Position numbers and translations under genes: made by a program. DNA of 64,000 nucleotides, taken from contig NZ_JAGIOA010000001.1 of the NCBI RefSeq assembly GCF_017876435.1, positions 1,984,001 to 2,048,000 of the forward strand. The letters run 5' to 3'. The notes under the pieces were generated by a model. That model was given only the letters and a program-made list of their open reading frames with translations. It searched no databases and had not been told where the DNA came from. Positions 8,381-17,095 of the stretch are shown here, in pieces. The stretch is from Microbacterium phyllosphaerae (GTDB lineage: Bacteria > Actinomycetota > Actinomycetes > Actinomycetales > Microbacteriaceae). Numbering within the stretch: position 1 is the first letter of the stretch; every line of letters starts with the position of its first letter.

Positions 8381-9156
8381 ACAGGCGTGCAGTGGTGACC
8401 GGTGCGAGCTCGGGAATCGGGGAGGCGACGGTGCGCGCTCTGCGCGCCCGCGGCTGGGGAGTCGTCGGGGTCGCGAGACGCGCGTCGCGTCTCGCCGCCC
8501 TCTCGGAGGAGACCGGTGCGTCGACGATCGCCTGCGATCTGACCGATCCCGATGCCGTGGCAGCGCTGATCGGAGAACTCGAGGCCTCGGGCCCCGTGCA
8601 TGCGCTCGTGCAGGTCGCCGGCGGAGCACGCGGCACCGACCGTGTCGAGAACGCCTCCACGGATGACTGGCAGTGGATGTACGACGCGAACGTACTGGCG
8701 AGCCAGCGCCTCGTCGCCGGACTCCTGCCGTCGCTCCGTCGCGCCGCGGCTGCGGACGGGCATGCCGACACGGTGTTCGTGACGTCGACCGCCGCTCAGG
8801 TCGCCTACGCCGGCGGCGGCGGGTACAACGCCGCCAAGGCCGCGCAGTCGATGCTCGTGCACGCGCTGCGGCTCGAGCTGAACGGCGAGCCGATCCGCGT
8901 CGCCGAGATCGCTCCGGGGATGGTGCACACCGAGGAGTTCACGCTCAACCGGCTGGGTGGGGATGCGGTCGCCGCCGAGGCGGTGTACTCGGGCGTCGAA
9001 GCTCCTCTGCGCGCGGAGGACGTCGCGGATGTCATCGCCTACGCACTCGATGCCCCGGGCCATGTGAACCTCGATCTCATCACGATGCGCCCCGTCGCGC
9101 AGTCCGCGAACCACCTTCTCGCGCGGGGTCCGCTGCGGGTGCGCCCGATCAACTGA
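8374..9156 (+). CDS. Short-chain dehydrogenase/reductase
   Basis: A 260-residue classical SDR. The cofactor loop TGASSGIG is at about residues 9-16, an acidic-strand region (ACDLTD) follows, and the Ser...YNAAK catalytic pair is at about residues 130-150. An Arg-Arg pair after the second strand (VARRASR) suggests preference for NADPH. It resembles the YdfG/serine 3-dehydrogenase group of NADP-dependent hydroxy-acid or alcohol oxidoreductases; the substrate is unknown. The ung gene follows after 3 bases, so the two are probably co-transcribed. Confidence 0.85.
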   Translation: MVNRRAVVTGASSGIGEATVRALRARGWGVVGVARRASRLAALSEETGASTIACDLTDPDAVAALIGELEASGPVHALVQVAGGARGTDRVENASTDDWQWMYDANVLASQRLVAGLLPSLRRAAAADGHADTVFVTSTAAQVAYAGGGGYNAAKAAQSMLVHALRLELNGEPIRVAEIAPGMVHTEEFTLNRLGGDAVAAEAVYSGVEAPLRAEDVADVIAYALDAPGHVNLDLITMRPVAQSANHLLARGPLRVRPIN

Positions 9157-9159
9157 TCG

Positions 9160-9870
9160 ATGACTGCACGGACGCTCGCCGAACTCGCATCCGACGGTCT
9201 GATCGATGCGGAGTGGGCCGAGGCCCTCTCGCCGGCTCAGGAGATCATCACGGCACTGGGTGAGCGTCTCCGCGAGGAGCAGGCTGCGGGGCGCGGCTAC
9301 CTGCCCGCGGGTGATCACGTGCTCCGTGCGTTCCAGCGTCCGATGTCGGACGTCAAGGTGCTCATCACCGGTCAGGATCCGTACCCCACCCCCGGGCACC
9401 CGATCGGACTGTCCTTCGCGGTCGATCGCGAGGTTCGGCCGCTGCCTCGGAGCCTCGGCAACATCTACAGGGAGCTCGACAGCGACCTCGGCATCCCTCC
9501 TGCCCCGCACGGCGATCTCACCGCGTGGAGCGAGCAGGGCGTGCTGCTGCTGAACAGGGTGCTCACGGTGCGCCCCGGCGAAGCGGGGTCGCACCGCCGC
9601 TGGGGGTGGGAGCAGGTGACCGAGCTCGCGATCACGGCGCTGGCCGCTCGTGATCGGCCGCTCGTGGCGATCCTGTGGGGCAAGGACGCCGCGAGTCTCG
9701 AGCCGCTGCTCGGGGACACACCCGTGATCGCATCGGCGCACCCTTCTCCGCTCTCCGCCCGTCGGGGTTTCTTCGGCTCGCGACCGTTCTCGCGGGCGAA
9801 CGAGATGCTCGAGGCTCTGGGATCGACCCCGGTCGACTGGCGCGTCGACGGCGAGCCCCCTCTAAGCTGA
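9160..9870 (+). CDS. ung: Uracil-DNA glycosylase (family 1)
   Basis: A 236-residue enzyme that removes uracil from DNA and starts base-excision repair. The catalytic water-activating motif GQDPYP is at about residues 71-76, a Phe-containing uracil pocket follows (GLSFAV), LLLNRVLTV supplies the Asn strand, and the DNA-intercalation loop is [11 protein letters not shown] near residue 195. The length and all motifs are standard. It starts 3 bases after the SDR stop. Confidence 0.95.
   Translation: MTARTLAELASDGLIDAEWAEALSPAQEIITALGERLREEQAAGRGYLPAGDHVLRAFQRPMSDVKVLITGQDPYPTPGHPIGLSFAVDREVRPLPRSLGNIYRELDSDLGIPPAPHGDLTAWSEQGVLLLNRVLTVRPGEAGSHRRWGWEQVTELAITALAARDRPLVAILWGKDAASLEPLLGDTPVIASAHPSPLSARRGFFGSRPFSRANEMLEALGSTPVDWRVDGEPPLS
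9863..9868 (+). promoter_or_regulatory. -10 hexamer for leaderless GNAT transcript
   Basis: TAAGCT overlaps the ung stop and lies 6 bases before the ATG at 9875. Confidence 0.5.
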
Positions 9871-9874
9871 TCGC

Positions 9875-10492
9875 ATGCAGTTCGAGCCCGGTGATCGCCG
9901 CCGTGTGCTGCCGCGCCATCTTCGCCCGCAGCAGGAGCCCGAGGTGTTCTCGTACTCGATCCGCCCCGCGCGCGCCGGAGACCTTCCGTATGTGCGAGAG
10001 ATCTACAACCACTTCGTGAGCAACTCGGTCGTCACGCTCGATGAGCGGCGCAGCAGCATCCCGTACTGGCGAGAGAAGTTCGCCCTGCTGAACAGGCTCG
10101 GTCTGCCGTTCCTCGTCGCGGTCTCACCGACCGGCGTCGTGATCGGCTACGCGCTCGCTCAGCCGTGGGCGGGCAAGAACGCGTACAAGTACACGGTCGA
10201 GGACTCGATCTATCTGGGGCCGGGGGCCGGAGGCAAAGGCCTCGGGGCCGCGCTGCTGCAGGCGCTCATCGACGCGTGCGAGCAGCTCGGCATCCGAGAG
10301 ATGGTCGCCGTGATCAGCGACACCAAGGCGGATGCCTCCATCCGGCTGCACGCGAAGCTCGGCTTCGTCGAGGCCGGGCGCATGGGGCGCGTCGGTCACA
10401 AGTTCGGCCGTGACCTCGGCACCGTCTACATGAGACGTGCGCTGCGTCCGAGCCGGCGACGCAGGTTCTTCAGCACCGGCTCGGCGCGCTGA
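9875..10492 (+). CDS. GNAT N-acetyltransferase, phosphinothricin-acetyltransferase-like
   Basis: A 205-residue acetyl-CoA-dependent acetyltransferase. The fold begins at about residue 28 (IRPARAGDLPYVREIYNHFV). The YTVEDSIYL strand and GPGAGGKGLGAALL acetyl-CoA loop match the Pat/Bar subgroup, which acetylates phosphinothricin, methionine sulfone or similar amino acids. The first 27 residues are basic and not conserved-looking, so an internal start is possible; the ATG at 9875 is favoured by the TAAGCT hexamer. The C-terminal tail is arginine-rich. It converges on the ABC operon. Confidence 0.75.
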   Translation: MQFEPGDRRRVLPRHLRPQQEPEVFSYSIRPARAGDLPYVREIYNHFVSNSVVTLDERRSSIPYWREKFALLNRLGLPFLVAVSPTGVVIGYALAQPWAGKNAYKYTVEDSIYLGPGAGGKGLGAALLQALIDACEQLGIREMVAVISDTKADASIRLHAKLGFVEAGRMGRVGHKFGRDLGTVYMRRALRPSRRRRFFSTGSAR

Positions 10493-10501
10493 CCGCCGGA
10501 G

Positions 10502-11296
10502 TCATTCCGGGGGAACCGGGATGACCGGGATCGCCGCCAGCAGCGCCTTCGTGTAGTCCTGTGTCGGGCGCAGCAGGACGTCGTGGGTGGAGCCCCGCTC
10601 GACGATGCTCCCGTCCTTCATCACGACCACCGTGTCGCAGAGGTTCTGCACGACGCCGATGTCGTGGGAGACCAGCACGAGGGTCAGATCGGCGGTGCGT
10701 CGCAGCTCGATCAGGAGGTCGAGGATCTGCGCGCGCACCGTGACATCGAGGGCGGAGAGCGGTTCGTCGCCGATGAGGATGCGCGGCCCGTGCACGATCG
10801 CCCTCGCCAGAGCGATGCGCTGCCGCTGGCCGCCGGAGAACTCGTGGGGATAGCGATCGGCCATCTCCGCATCGAGCCCCACTCTGTCGAGCACTGCGTG
10901 CACCCGGGTGCGGTGATCGCCGTCGATGCCGAGGGCCCAGAGCGGCTCGCGGATGATCTGTCCCGCGGTCATCCGTGGATCGAGCGACGCATACGGGTCC
11001 TGGAAGACGAGACCGGTCTGTCGGCGCAGCCAGTGCAGGGACTTCGCCGATTCCGTGGCATCCACCGTCCTGCCGTCGACCGTGACCGTGCCGGCCGTCG
11101 GACGGTCGAGTCCGAGCAGCAACCGGATGAGGGTGGACTTGCCCGATCCCGATTCTCCGATGATCCCGACGGACGAACCTTCGACGATGTCGAGATCGGT
11201 GGGGGCGAGGGCGGTCTGGGTGCGGGTGCGCTCGAACGCCGACCGCTTCGGGATCACGAAGTCCCGGGTCAGTGATCGTGCCTCGATCAGGCTCAC
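10502..11296 (-). CDS. Peptide/nickel ABC transporter ATP-binding protein (DppF-like)
   Basis: A 264-residue ATPase. Walker A is GESGSGKST near residue 50, a Q-loop FQDPYASLDPR follows, the signature is LSGGQ-like (FSGGQRQRIALARA), Walker B is ILIGDEPLSALD, and the H-loop His is in LVSHDI. PYASLDPRM is typical of DppF/OppF. It is the last gene of a five-gene importer operon read from 15428 down to 10502, and its start overlaps the preceding ATPase stop by 4 bases. The oligopeptide-binding extension seen in many DppF proteins is short here. Confidence 0.88.
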   Translation of the reverse strand: MSLIEARSLTRDFVIPKRSAFERTRTQTALAPTDLDIVEGSSVGIIGESGSGKSTLIRLLLGLDRPTAGTVTVDGRTVDATESAKSLHWLRRQTGLVFQDPYASLDPRMTAGQIIREPLWALGIDGDHRTRVHAVLDRVGLDAEMADRYPHEFSGGQRQRIALARAIVHGPRILIGDEPLSALDVTVRAQILDLLIELRRTADLTLVLVSHDIGVVQNLCDTVVVMKDGSIVERGSTHDVLLRPTQDYTKALLAAIPVIPVPPE

Positions 11297-12084
11297 CGTG
11301 CTCCTCCCTCGGGGCGCCAGAGGGTCGCGGTCGCGTCGCGGAGGAGGCCCTGTGTGACCGAGGACTTCGGAGCGCTCAGCAGCGTGCTCACCGGCGCCGC
11401 CTCGACGACGTGCCCGTCTTCGAGCACGACGCCCTGAGTGGCGACCTGCGCGAGCACAGCGAGATCATGCGTGATGAACACCAGCGACATGCCCTGCTCC
11501 TCGACGAGTCTCAGCAGCAGCGAGAGGATCTCCGCCTGGATGGTGACGTCGAGAGCGGTGGTCGGCTCATCCGCGATGAGGAGGCGGGGGCGGCAGGCGA
11601 GAGCCATCGCGATCGCCACACGCTGGCGCTGTCCGCCGGAGAGCTGGTGCGGATACCGGTCGACGATCGACTCCGGGTCGGGCAGGCGCACGCGAGCGGC
11701 TTCCTGGACGGCGCGTTCGCGGGCTTCGCGTCGGCCGATGCCCTCGTGGATGCGGATCGACTCGGCGATCTGACGGCCGACGGTGCGGATGGGATTCAGC
11801 GCCGTCCGCGGCTCCTGGAACACGATCCCGATCTCGTCGCCGCGCAGTCGTGCGAGCTCTCGGTCGGGCATCCCGATCAGCTCCGTGCCCTTCCACCGGA
11901 TGCTGCCGCTCGCGACGGCCCCGTCGGGAAGCAGCCCGAGCACGGCGAGCGCGGTGAGCGACTTTCCGGACCCCGATTCGCCGATGAGGCCGACTCTGGC
12001 GCCGTCGGGCACCTCGAATGAGATGCCGTCGACGACGGGACGTCCGTCGATCCGGACGACGAGATTCTCGACGACGAGACTCAT
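11293..12084 (-). CDS. Peptide/nickel ABC transporter ATP-binding protein (DppD-like)
   Basis: A 263-residue ATPase with Walker [10 protein letters not shown] near residue 38, Q-loop [10 protein letters not shown], signature [14 protein letters not shown], Walker [13 protein letters not shown] and H-loop FITHDL. The [16 protein letters not shown] stretch is the DppD/OppD signature. It pairs with the next gene to form the heterodimeric motor. The ATG at 12084 overlaps the permease stop in an ATGA; a longer frame upstream is only the antisense of the permease. Confidence 0.88.
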   Translation of the reverse strand: MSLVVENLVVRIDGRPVVDGISFEVPDGARVGLIGESGSGKSLTALAVLGLLPDGAVASGSIRWKGTELIGMPDRELARLRGDEIGIVFQEPRTALNPIRTVGRQIAESIRIHEGIGRREARERAVQEAARVRLPDPESIVDRYPHQLSGGQRQRVAIAMALACRPRLLIADEPTTALDVTIQAEILSLLLRLVEEQGMSLVFITHDLAVLAQVATQGVVLEDGHVVEAAPVSTLLSAPKSSVTQGLLRDATATLWRPEGGAR

Positions 12085-12950
12085 GCGACCACCGCCGGGG
12101 TGTGGATCTCCGCTGCCCGATGCCGGAGCGTCGGGTCGGTGGCCTCGCGCAGGCCGTCTCCGAGGAGGTTGAGCGCGAGCACCGTGAGCGTGATGGCGAG
12201 ACCCGGCCAGATGACCGAGAGCGGATGCACGCCGATGTAGCGCTGCAGATCGGCCAGGAGCAGGCCCCAGCTGGGCTCGGTGACGGAGGCGCCGAAGCCG
12301 AGGTACGAGAGTCCTGCCTCGGCGAGCACGGCGACGGCCATCGACCACGACAGCTGCACGATGAACACGGGTGCGACGTTGGGGAGCAGATGACGCACGA
12401 GGCTCTGCGAGGTCGTGAGTCCCGACGCCCGAGCGGCGAGCACGAAGTCGCTCTGCTGCACTCGCCGCAGCTCGGGGCGGGTGACGCGCGCGATGTTCAC
12501 GCCGAAGCCGATTCCCACCGACCAGATCACGACCCAGAGGGAGCCGCCCCACACGGAGGAGATCATCATGGCGATCAGGAGCACCGGGAACGCGATCAGG
12601 ATGTCGACGAGCACGGCGACGGTCTCACGGAGCCAGCGGCCGGTCAGCGCGCCGAGGGCTGCGAGGGCGATGCCGACGAGAGTCGCGATGATCCCGGCGC
12701 CGAGGCTCACGAACACCGTGGTCCGCGCACCGGCCATGAGGAGGCTGAGGATGTCGCGTCCGGTGTCGTCGGTGCCCAGCAGATGTGGCCAGCTGGGAAC
12801 CGCCCAGCGGTTGCGCACATCGGACGCCTGCGGGTCGAACGGCGTCCAGAACAGCGCGAGGAGAGCGGTGACGGCGATGATCGCGACGACGATCAGGCCG
12901 AAACGCCCCGTGCCGGTGCGCCACAGTCGCGGGAGCCAACCGGGCATCAT
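12081..12950 (-). CDS. Peptide/nickel ABC transporter permease (DppC-like)
   Basis: A 289-residue inner-membrane permease with about six helices. LLGTDDTGRDILSLLMAGARTT is the usual entry to the DppC transmembrane domain. The EAA coupling loop (FVLAARASGLTTSQSLVRH) contacts the ATPases. An additional conserved LSYLGFG segment is typical of the C subunits. Two ATG codons in tandem (12950 and 12947) are possible starts; either overlaps the preceding permease stop. Confidence 0.88.
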   Translation of the reverse strand: MMPGWLPRLWRTGTGRFGLIVVAIIAVTALLALFWTPFDPQASDVRNRWAVPSWPHLLGTDDTGRDILSLLMAGARTTVFVSLGAGIIATLVGIALAALGALTGRWLRETVAVLVDILIAFPVLLIAMMISSVWGGSLWVVIWSVGIGFGVNIARVTRPELRRVQQSDFVLAARASGLTTSQSLVRHLLPNVAPVFIVQLSWSMAVAVLAEAGLSYLGFGASVTEPSWGLLLADLQRYIGVHPLSVIWPGLAITLTVLALNLLGDGLREATDPTLRHRAAEIHTPAVVA

Positions 12951-13894
12951 GCCTCTCTCTGTCGGGGATCGATCGCCCGATGGATCAGGTCGACCACGAA
13001 GCCGACGACGAGCACGAATCCGGTGAGCACCAGCAGCTCGCTCTGCACCTTGATCAGGTCTCGCGTCCCGACATCGGCCACGAGCATCCGCCCGATGCCG
13101 GGGAGGGTGAAGAGCTGCTCGATGACGACGGATCCCACGATGATCCCGGCGACCTGGAGTCCGAGGACGGTGATGATCGACAGGCCCACCGCGGGGATGC
13201 CGTGCGAGATGAGCGCGCGCGTACGCGTGAGGCCCTTGGCCGCAGCCGTGCGCACGAAGTCCTGACCGGCGGCCTGCAGAGTGGCGCTTCGCACGAAACG
13301 CATGAGCATGGCGCCCTCGACGATGCCGATCGTGAGTGCAGGGAGGAGCAGCGACTCGATCGCCTTGCCGGGCGTGCTCCATCCGGTGCGGGGGAAGCCC
13401 TGAGGGGGGAGCCATCCGAGCCAGACGGAGAAGACGACGATGAGCATCATGCCCGCCCAGACCACCGGCACGGCCGCCAGAGCCTGCGCGCCGACGCTGA
13501 GGGCCGTGCCGCCCCGACCGCCGCGCCGCACCGCGGCGAGGATCCCGAAGGGAACGGCGATGAGCACGGCGATGAGCAGGGACATGATCCCGAGTGGCAC
13601 GGTCACCTGCGCCTTGAGTACCAGCTCCTCGCCCACCGACGCACCGGAGAGCAGGGACGTGCCGAGGTCGCCGCGGAAGATGCCGCCGATCCACTCGGCG
13701 TACTGCGTGGGGAGCGGACGGTTGAGTCCCAGGGACTCACGCAGCGCCTCGACCTCGGCGGGGGAGGCCTGGGTGCCCGCGATGAGCTGCGCGACGTCTC
13801 CGGGGAACACTCGGAGCGTGAGGAAGATCAGCGCGCTCGACACGAGGAGCCCTGCGATGAGCAGGGCTCCTCGGACGAGCGCATAGCGGATCAC
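12947..13894 (-). CDS. Peptide/nickel ABC transporter permease (DppB-like)
   Basis: A 315-residue permease. The N-terminal helix and DPAE-like region (SPAEVEALRESLGLNRPLP) are the DppB/NikB signature. An EAA-like loop (FVRTAAAKGLTRTRALI) lies at about residue 215, and the end contains LFTLPGIGRML. About six membrane helices are visible. It forms the translocation channel with the next permease, and lies 13 bases downstream of the binding-protein gene. Confidence 0.88.
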   Translation of the reverse strand: MIRYALVRGALLIAGLLVSSALIFLTLRVFPGDVAQLIAGTQASPAEVEALRESLGLNRPLPTQYAEWIGGIFRGDLGTSLLSGASVGEELVLKAQVTVPLGIMSLLIAVLIAVPFGILAAVRRGGRGGTALSVGAQALAAVPVVWAGMMLIVVFSVWLGWLPPQGFPRTGWSTPGKAIESLLLPALTIGIVEGAMLMRFVRSATLQAAGQDFVRTAAAKGLTRTRALISHGIPAVGLSIITVLGLQVAGIIVGSVVIEQLFTLPGIGRMLVADVGTRDLIKVQSELLVLTGFVLVVGFVVDLIHRAIDPRQREA

Positions 13895-13907
13895 GACGCG
13901 GGGGTCG

Positions 13908-15428
13908 TCACTTCTCGGTGGAGACGGTCACGCCCGCGAGGTTGATGCGCGAGTTGATCGAGTCCTCCGGGAATCCGGAGACGAGCGGGCTCACCGCCGT
14001 GATCGTCGCACCGTTGTAGAGCCAGTCGGCGGCGTGGTCCTCGGAGACGATGCGCGCGGCCTTCGCCAGCAACTCGGCCGACTTGTCGGGGTCGACCTCG
14101 GCGAGTGCGTCGGTGTAGAGGCTCTGCACCTCGGCGTTGTCGTAGCCGAAGTAGTAGTCGGGGTTCGCGAAGTTGCCGAAGTCGCGGGGCTCGACGTGCA
14201 GCACGAAGCTCAGGTCGTAGTCGTGGTTCGTGTAGACGTCCTCGAGCCAGGTGGGGAACTCGACCGAGTCGACGTCGAGCGTGACGCCCACCTTCTGGAA
14301 GTCGGAGATGAGGACCTTCGGAACCGTGGTTCCGTAGAAGTTCGGGATCGTGAGCGTGAGCTCCAGATCCTCCTGGCCCGCCTCCTCGAGCAGCTGCTTC
14401 GCCTTCTCCGGGTCGTACGAGACCACGTCCGAGAGATCCTCGTAACCGGGATCGAGCTCCGGGATCGGACCGTAGAGAGTGGACCCCGCCCCGACAGCCT
14501 CGACGAGAGCCTCGTGGTCGATCGCCAGGCGCAGCGCCTCGCGCACCTTGACGTCGTCGAGCGGTGCCTTGGCGTTGTTGAACGCCAGCGTCGCCTTATC
14601 CGTCGTGCGCCCCGTGGTGAGGGTGAAGTCACCGGAGTCCTCGAGCTGCGGCGCGAGGTTCGGGTCGACTGCGGTCAGCACCTGGACTCCGCCGTCGAGT
14701 GCCGTGTTCACTCCCGCCGTGAAGTCGGGGATGTACTGGAACTCGACCTCGGCGACGCCTGCGGGGTCACCCCAGTACGCCTCGTTGCGGGCGAAGGTGA
14801 TCGCGCTGCCCTTGTTCCACCGGGTCAGCGTGAACGGGCCGGTGCCGTTCTCGGCGGTCTTGAGGTCGGTCGTGTCGCCCGTCTGGAACACGAGTCCCGC
14901 AGGACCGGTGAGTGAGAAGAGGAAGTTCTGGTTCGGCTCGCTGAGCACGATCTGCACGGTCGTCGCGTCCGGGGCCGTGATCGAGGCCACCGAGGCGAAC
15001 TCGGCGTTGCCCTGGAGGGTGGCGTCCGTGCGGACGGCTTCGTACGAGGCGACGACGTCGGCGGACGTCAGTGCGGTTCCGCTGTGGAACGTGATCCCGT
15101 CGTTCAGCGTGAACGTGTAGGTGAGCCCGTCGTCGGACACCTCGTAGTCGGAGGCGAGGCGCGGCTCGATCTCGTTGTCCTGCGAGCGGCTCACGAGGCC
15201 CTCGTAGATGTTGTCGATGAGGATCTGCTCGAGGGCTGCGCCGCTCGTGTGGCGGATGTCGAGGTTGGTCGGCTCGAGCACGAGTCCCACCTGGAGCGTC
15301 GCGTCCGGATCCGGCTCGCCGACCGGCGCCGTCGTCTCCGGTTGGGCCGTGCCGGTGCAGGCGGTGAGGATGACGGCGCTCGCCGCGATCGCGGAGATCA
15401 GCGCGAGTCGTCGCGTACGTCGGAACAT
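13908..15428 (-). CDS. ABC transporter substrate-binding lipoprotein, family 5 (DppA/OppA type)
   Basis: A 506-residue secreted receptor. The signal peptide ends in the lipobox LTAC at about residues 21-24, giving a lipid-anchored protein. The mature part is a family 5 solute-binding protein (SBP_bac_5) with NIYEGLVSR, a YTFTLNDGITFHSG motif and KVREALRLAIDHEAL. It binds oligopeptides or similar ligands (some members bind nickel-chelates or opines) and delivers them to the permeases. A GAGAGGAAA Shine-Dalgarno precedes the ATG. It heads the five-gene operon; the 92 bases upstream hold only the promoter region. Confidence 0.9.
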   Translation of the reverse strand: MFRRTRRLALISAIAASAVILTACTGTAQPETTAPVGEPDPDATLQVGLVLEPTNLDIRHTSGAALEQILIDNIYEGLVSRSQDNEIEPRLASDYEVSDDGLTYTFTLNDGITFHSGTALTSADVVASYEAVRTDATLQGNAEFASVASITAPDATTVQIVLSEPNQNFLFSLTGPAGLVFQTGDTTDLKTAENGTGPFTLTRWNKGSAITFARNEAYWGDPAGVAEVEFQYIPDFTAGVNTALDGGVQVLTAVDPNLAPQLEDSGDFTLTTGRTTDKATLAFNNAKAPLDDVKVREALRLAIDHEALVEAVGAGSTLYGPIPELDPGYEDLSDVVSYDPEKAKQLLEEAGQEDLELTLTIPNFYGTTVPKVLISDFQKVGVTLDVDSVEFPTWLEDVYTNHDYDLSFVLHVEPRDFGNFANPDYYFGYDNAEVQSLYTDALAEVDPDKSAELLAKAARIVSEDHAADWLYNGATITAVSPLVSGFPEDSINSRINLAGVTVSTEK

Positions 15429-15520
15429 GGGTGGTTTCCTCTCGGGCGGCAGGTGCTGTGTGCCGGTGGTTCGAGCCTAGGGATGTGTCCGGGTGGTGAG
15501 GCGGAATGTGGAACGGGGCG

Positions 15521-16447
15521 TCACATTCCTGCTGTGGGGACGCGGGCGGCGATCAGGGCAGCCAACTCCGCCGGAGCGGTCTCCTGCACGTTGTGGGTGG
15601 CTTTGATCGCGACCACACGAGCTTCGGGGAGGCGGCGGGCGAAATCCTCCGCATCCGCCGCGCTCACGAATCCATCGATCGCCCTGACCAGGGTGACCGG
15701 GGCGGATGTGCGCTCGAGATCATCCCAGCCGCTCGTGTTCAGAGCAGAGGGCGCCGAGGCTTCTCCGGCGTCGTGAGCTGCGAGCGCCTGCGCGGCGAGA
15801 TGGGCGAAGTGGTGCTTCCACTCGATGCGCCCGTCCTGGCGCACGCGGGTGTTGAGGAACACGCCCCGTTCCGTGTCGGGGCGTGCACCGCCGAAGCCCA
15901 AGGCGATCGCCCGATCGACCAGCTCGTCGCGGGTCGCGAAATCGGTGGGTCCCGCGTAGAACTCGCGCAGCGCGGCGGGGCCCGCCGATGTGTCGATCCC
16001 CGGTGTGATGTCCACGACGATCAGCTCGGCGACGAGATCCGGTCGTGCGGCGGCCAGCGCGGCCCCGGTGAGGCCGCCGAGCGACTGTCCGATGACCAGC
16101 TGCGGTGCATCGGTCCACGCGTCGAGTGCCGCGGCGACGTCGAGGGCGAGCGTGCGCGGGGTGTAGTCGGCGTCGTCGCGCCACGACGAGTCGCCGTGGC
16201 CGGCGAGGTCGATCACGAGCACGGGCTGGTGCAGGGCGAGCACGGTCGTGTCCCACGTGTGTGCGTTGAGTCCCGCGCCGTGCAGAAGCGTGATGCGCGG
16301 CGACCCGTCGCCGAAACGCAGTGCGCTCACCTGACGTCCGTCGGTGAGCGACAGAGTCAATCGCTCGACGGAAGGAACGGAGACGCTCAGCGCCTCTGCC
16401 TGTGCGGGAAGATAGCTGAACTCGCTGATGTCGATCGCCACCTGCAT
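15521..16447 (-). CDS. Alpha/beta-fold hydrolase
   Basis: A 308-residue cytoplasmic hydrolase. HGAGLNAHTWD is the oxyanion region, GQSLGG the nucleophile elbow near residue 120, DLAGHGDS the strand-4 motif, and KATHNVQ near the end carries the catalytic His. The substrate is unknown; esterase, lactonase or epoxide/C-C hydrolase are all possible. The ATG at 16447 is preferred; the frame continues upstream through AT-richer DNA to other Met codons without recognisable conservation. An 8-bp inverted repeat (15503-15510 / 15522-15529) spans the stop and may be a weak terminator. Confidence 0.7.
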   Translation of the reverse strand: MQVAIDISEFSYLPAQAEALSVSVPSVERLTLSLTDGRQVSALRFGDGSPRITLLHGAGLNAHTWDTTVLALHQPVLVIDLAGHGDSSWRDDADYTPRTLALDVAAALDAWTDAPQLVIGQSLGGLTGAALAAARPDLVAELIVVDITPGIDTSAGPAALREFYAGPTDFATRDELVDRAIALGFGGARPDTERGVFLNTRVRQDGRIEWKHHFAHLAAQALAAHDAGEASAPSALNTSGWDDLERTSAPVTLVRAIDGFVSAADAEDFARRLPEARVVAIKATHNVQETAPAELAALIAARVPTAGM

Positions 16448-16485
16448 ATTCTGCTCTGGTTTGCCCACGCTCGGGAAATGTGAGA

Positions 16486-16505
16486 GCAATGAGTCAAGTG
16501 ATTGC
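16486..16505 (+). promoter_or_regulatory. Imperfect 20-bp palindrome between divergent genes
   Basis: GCAAT and ATTGC arms flank a 10-base partly symmetric centre, in an AT-richer 171-bp gap between the hydrolase and the AhpD-like gene. The minus strand contains TTGACT here. It may be a regulator site for the hydrolase. Confidence 0.3.
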
Positions 16506-16606
16506 GATTTACTACCTGGCGTTACGTTGATCAGAGTCGCGTGTGAGTTGTCTTTCTGCATGTCAGGTGTGTGTCTCTCCTTGGCCAGGATTCCCATACG
16601 GCGGAA

Positions 16607-16612
16607 TATCAT
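16607..16612 (+). promoter_or_regulatory. -10 hexamer for leaderless AhpD-like/phosphatase transcript
   Basis: TATCAT with a 6-base gap to the ATG at 16619 and no Shine-Dalgarno between them. It supports 16619 over the upstream in-frame ATG at 16571. Confidence 0.55.
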
Positions 16613-16618
16613 TGGGGT

Positions 16619-17095
16619 ATGAGCGAGACGCGAGTGCACCTCTCCAAGACCGAGCCCGCCGCCTATCAGGCCCTCGACGCGTTCGCCCGCACGGTCGGTG
16701 AGATCTGTGCCGCGAACGGCATCGACGACCGGCTCAAGGAGATCGTGATGATCCACTGCTCCCAGCTGAACGGGTGCAGCTTCTGCACGAGGCTTCACGT
16801 GGACCGGGCGCTCAAGGCGGGGATCGACACCGACACCCTGATGCAGATCGCGACGTGGCGGGAGAGCGACGTGTTCAGCGAGCGTGAGGTGGCCGCGCTG
16901 GAGCTCGCCGAGGCGTTCACTTTCATCTCGGAGGAGGGGATCTCCGACGACGTCTACAACCGCGTCGGCACCGTGTTCACCGAGAAGGAGTACGCGGCCC
17001 TGAGCTGGGCGTGCGTCTCGATCAACGCGTTCAACCGCGTCGTCATCGCCGGTCGATACCCGGTTCCGCCGCGCACCCCGCAGGCGCAGGCATGA
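16619..17095 (+). CDS. Carboxymuconolactone decarboxylase/AhpD-like protein with CxxC
   Basis: A 158-residue all-helical protein. HCSQLNGCSFCTRLH at about residues 46-60 carries the CxxC and following His of the AhpD core, the thiol pair that relays electrons to peroxiredoxins or directly reduces peroxides. It therefore probably acts in the cytoplasm as an alkylhydroperoxidase-like thiol reductase rather than a true decarboxylase; there is no ahpC nearby. Its TGA overlaps the ATG of the phosphatase gene. Confidence 0.82.
   Translation: MSETRVHLSKTEPAAYQALDAFARTVGEICAANGIDDRLKEIVMIHCSQLNGCSFCTRLHVDRALKAGIDTDTLMQIATWRESDVFSEREVAALELAEAFTFISEEGISDDVYNRVGTVFTEKEYAALSWACVSINAFNRVVIAGRYPVPPRTPQAQA

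Noticed and set aside
16448..16561. N-terminal extension of the alpha/beta hydrolase (MQKDNSHATL...)
   Set aside because: It lies in AT-richer intergenic DNA over the probable promoter and has no resemblance to hydrolase N-termini.
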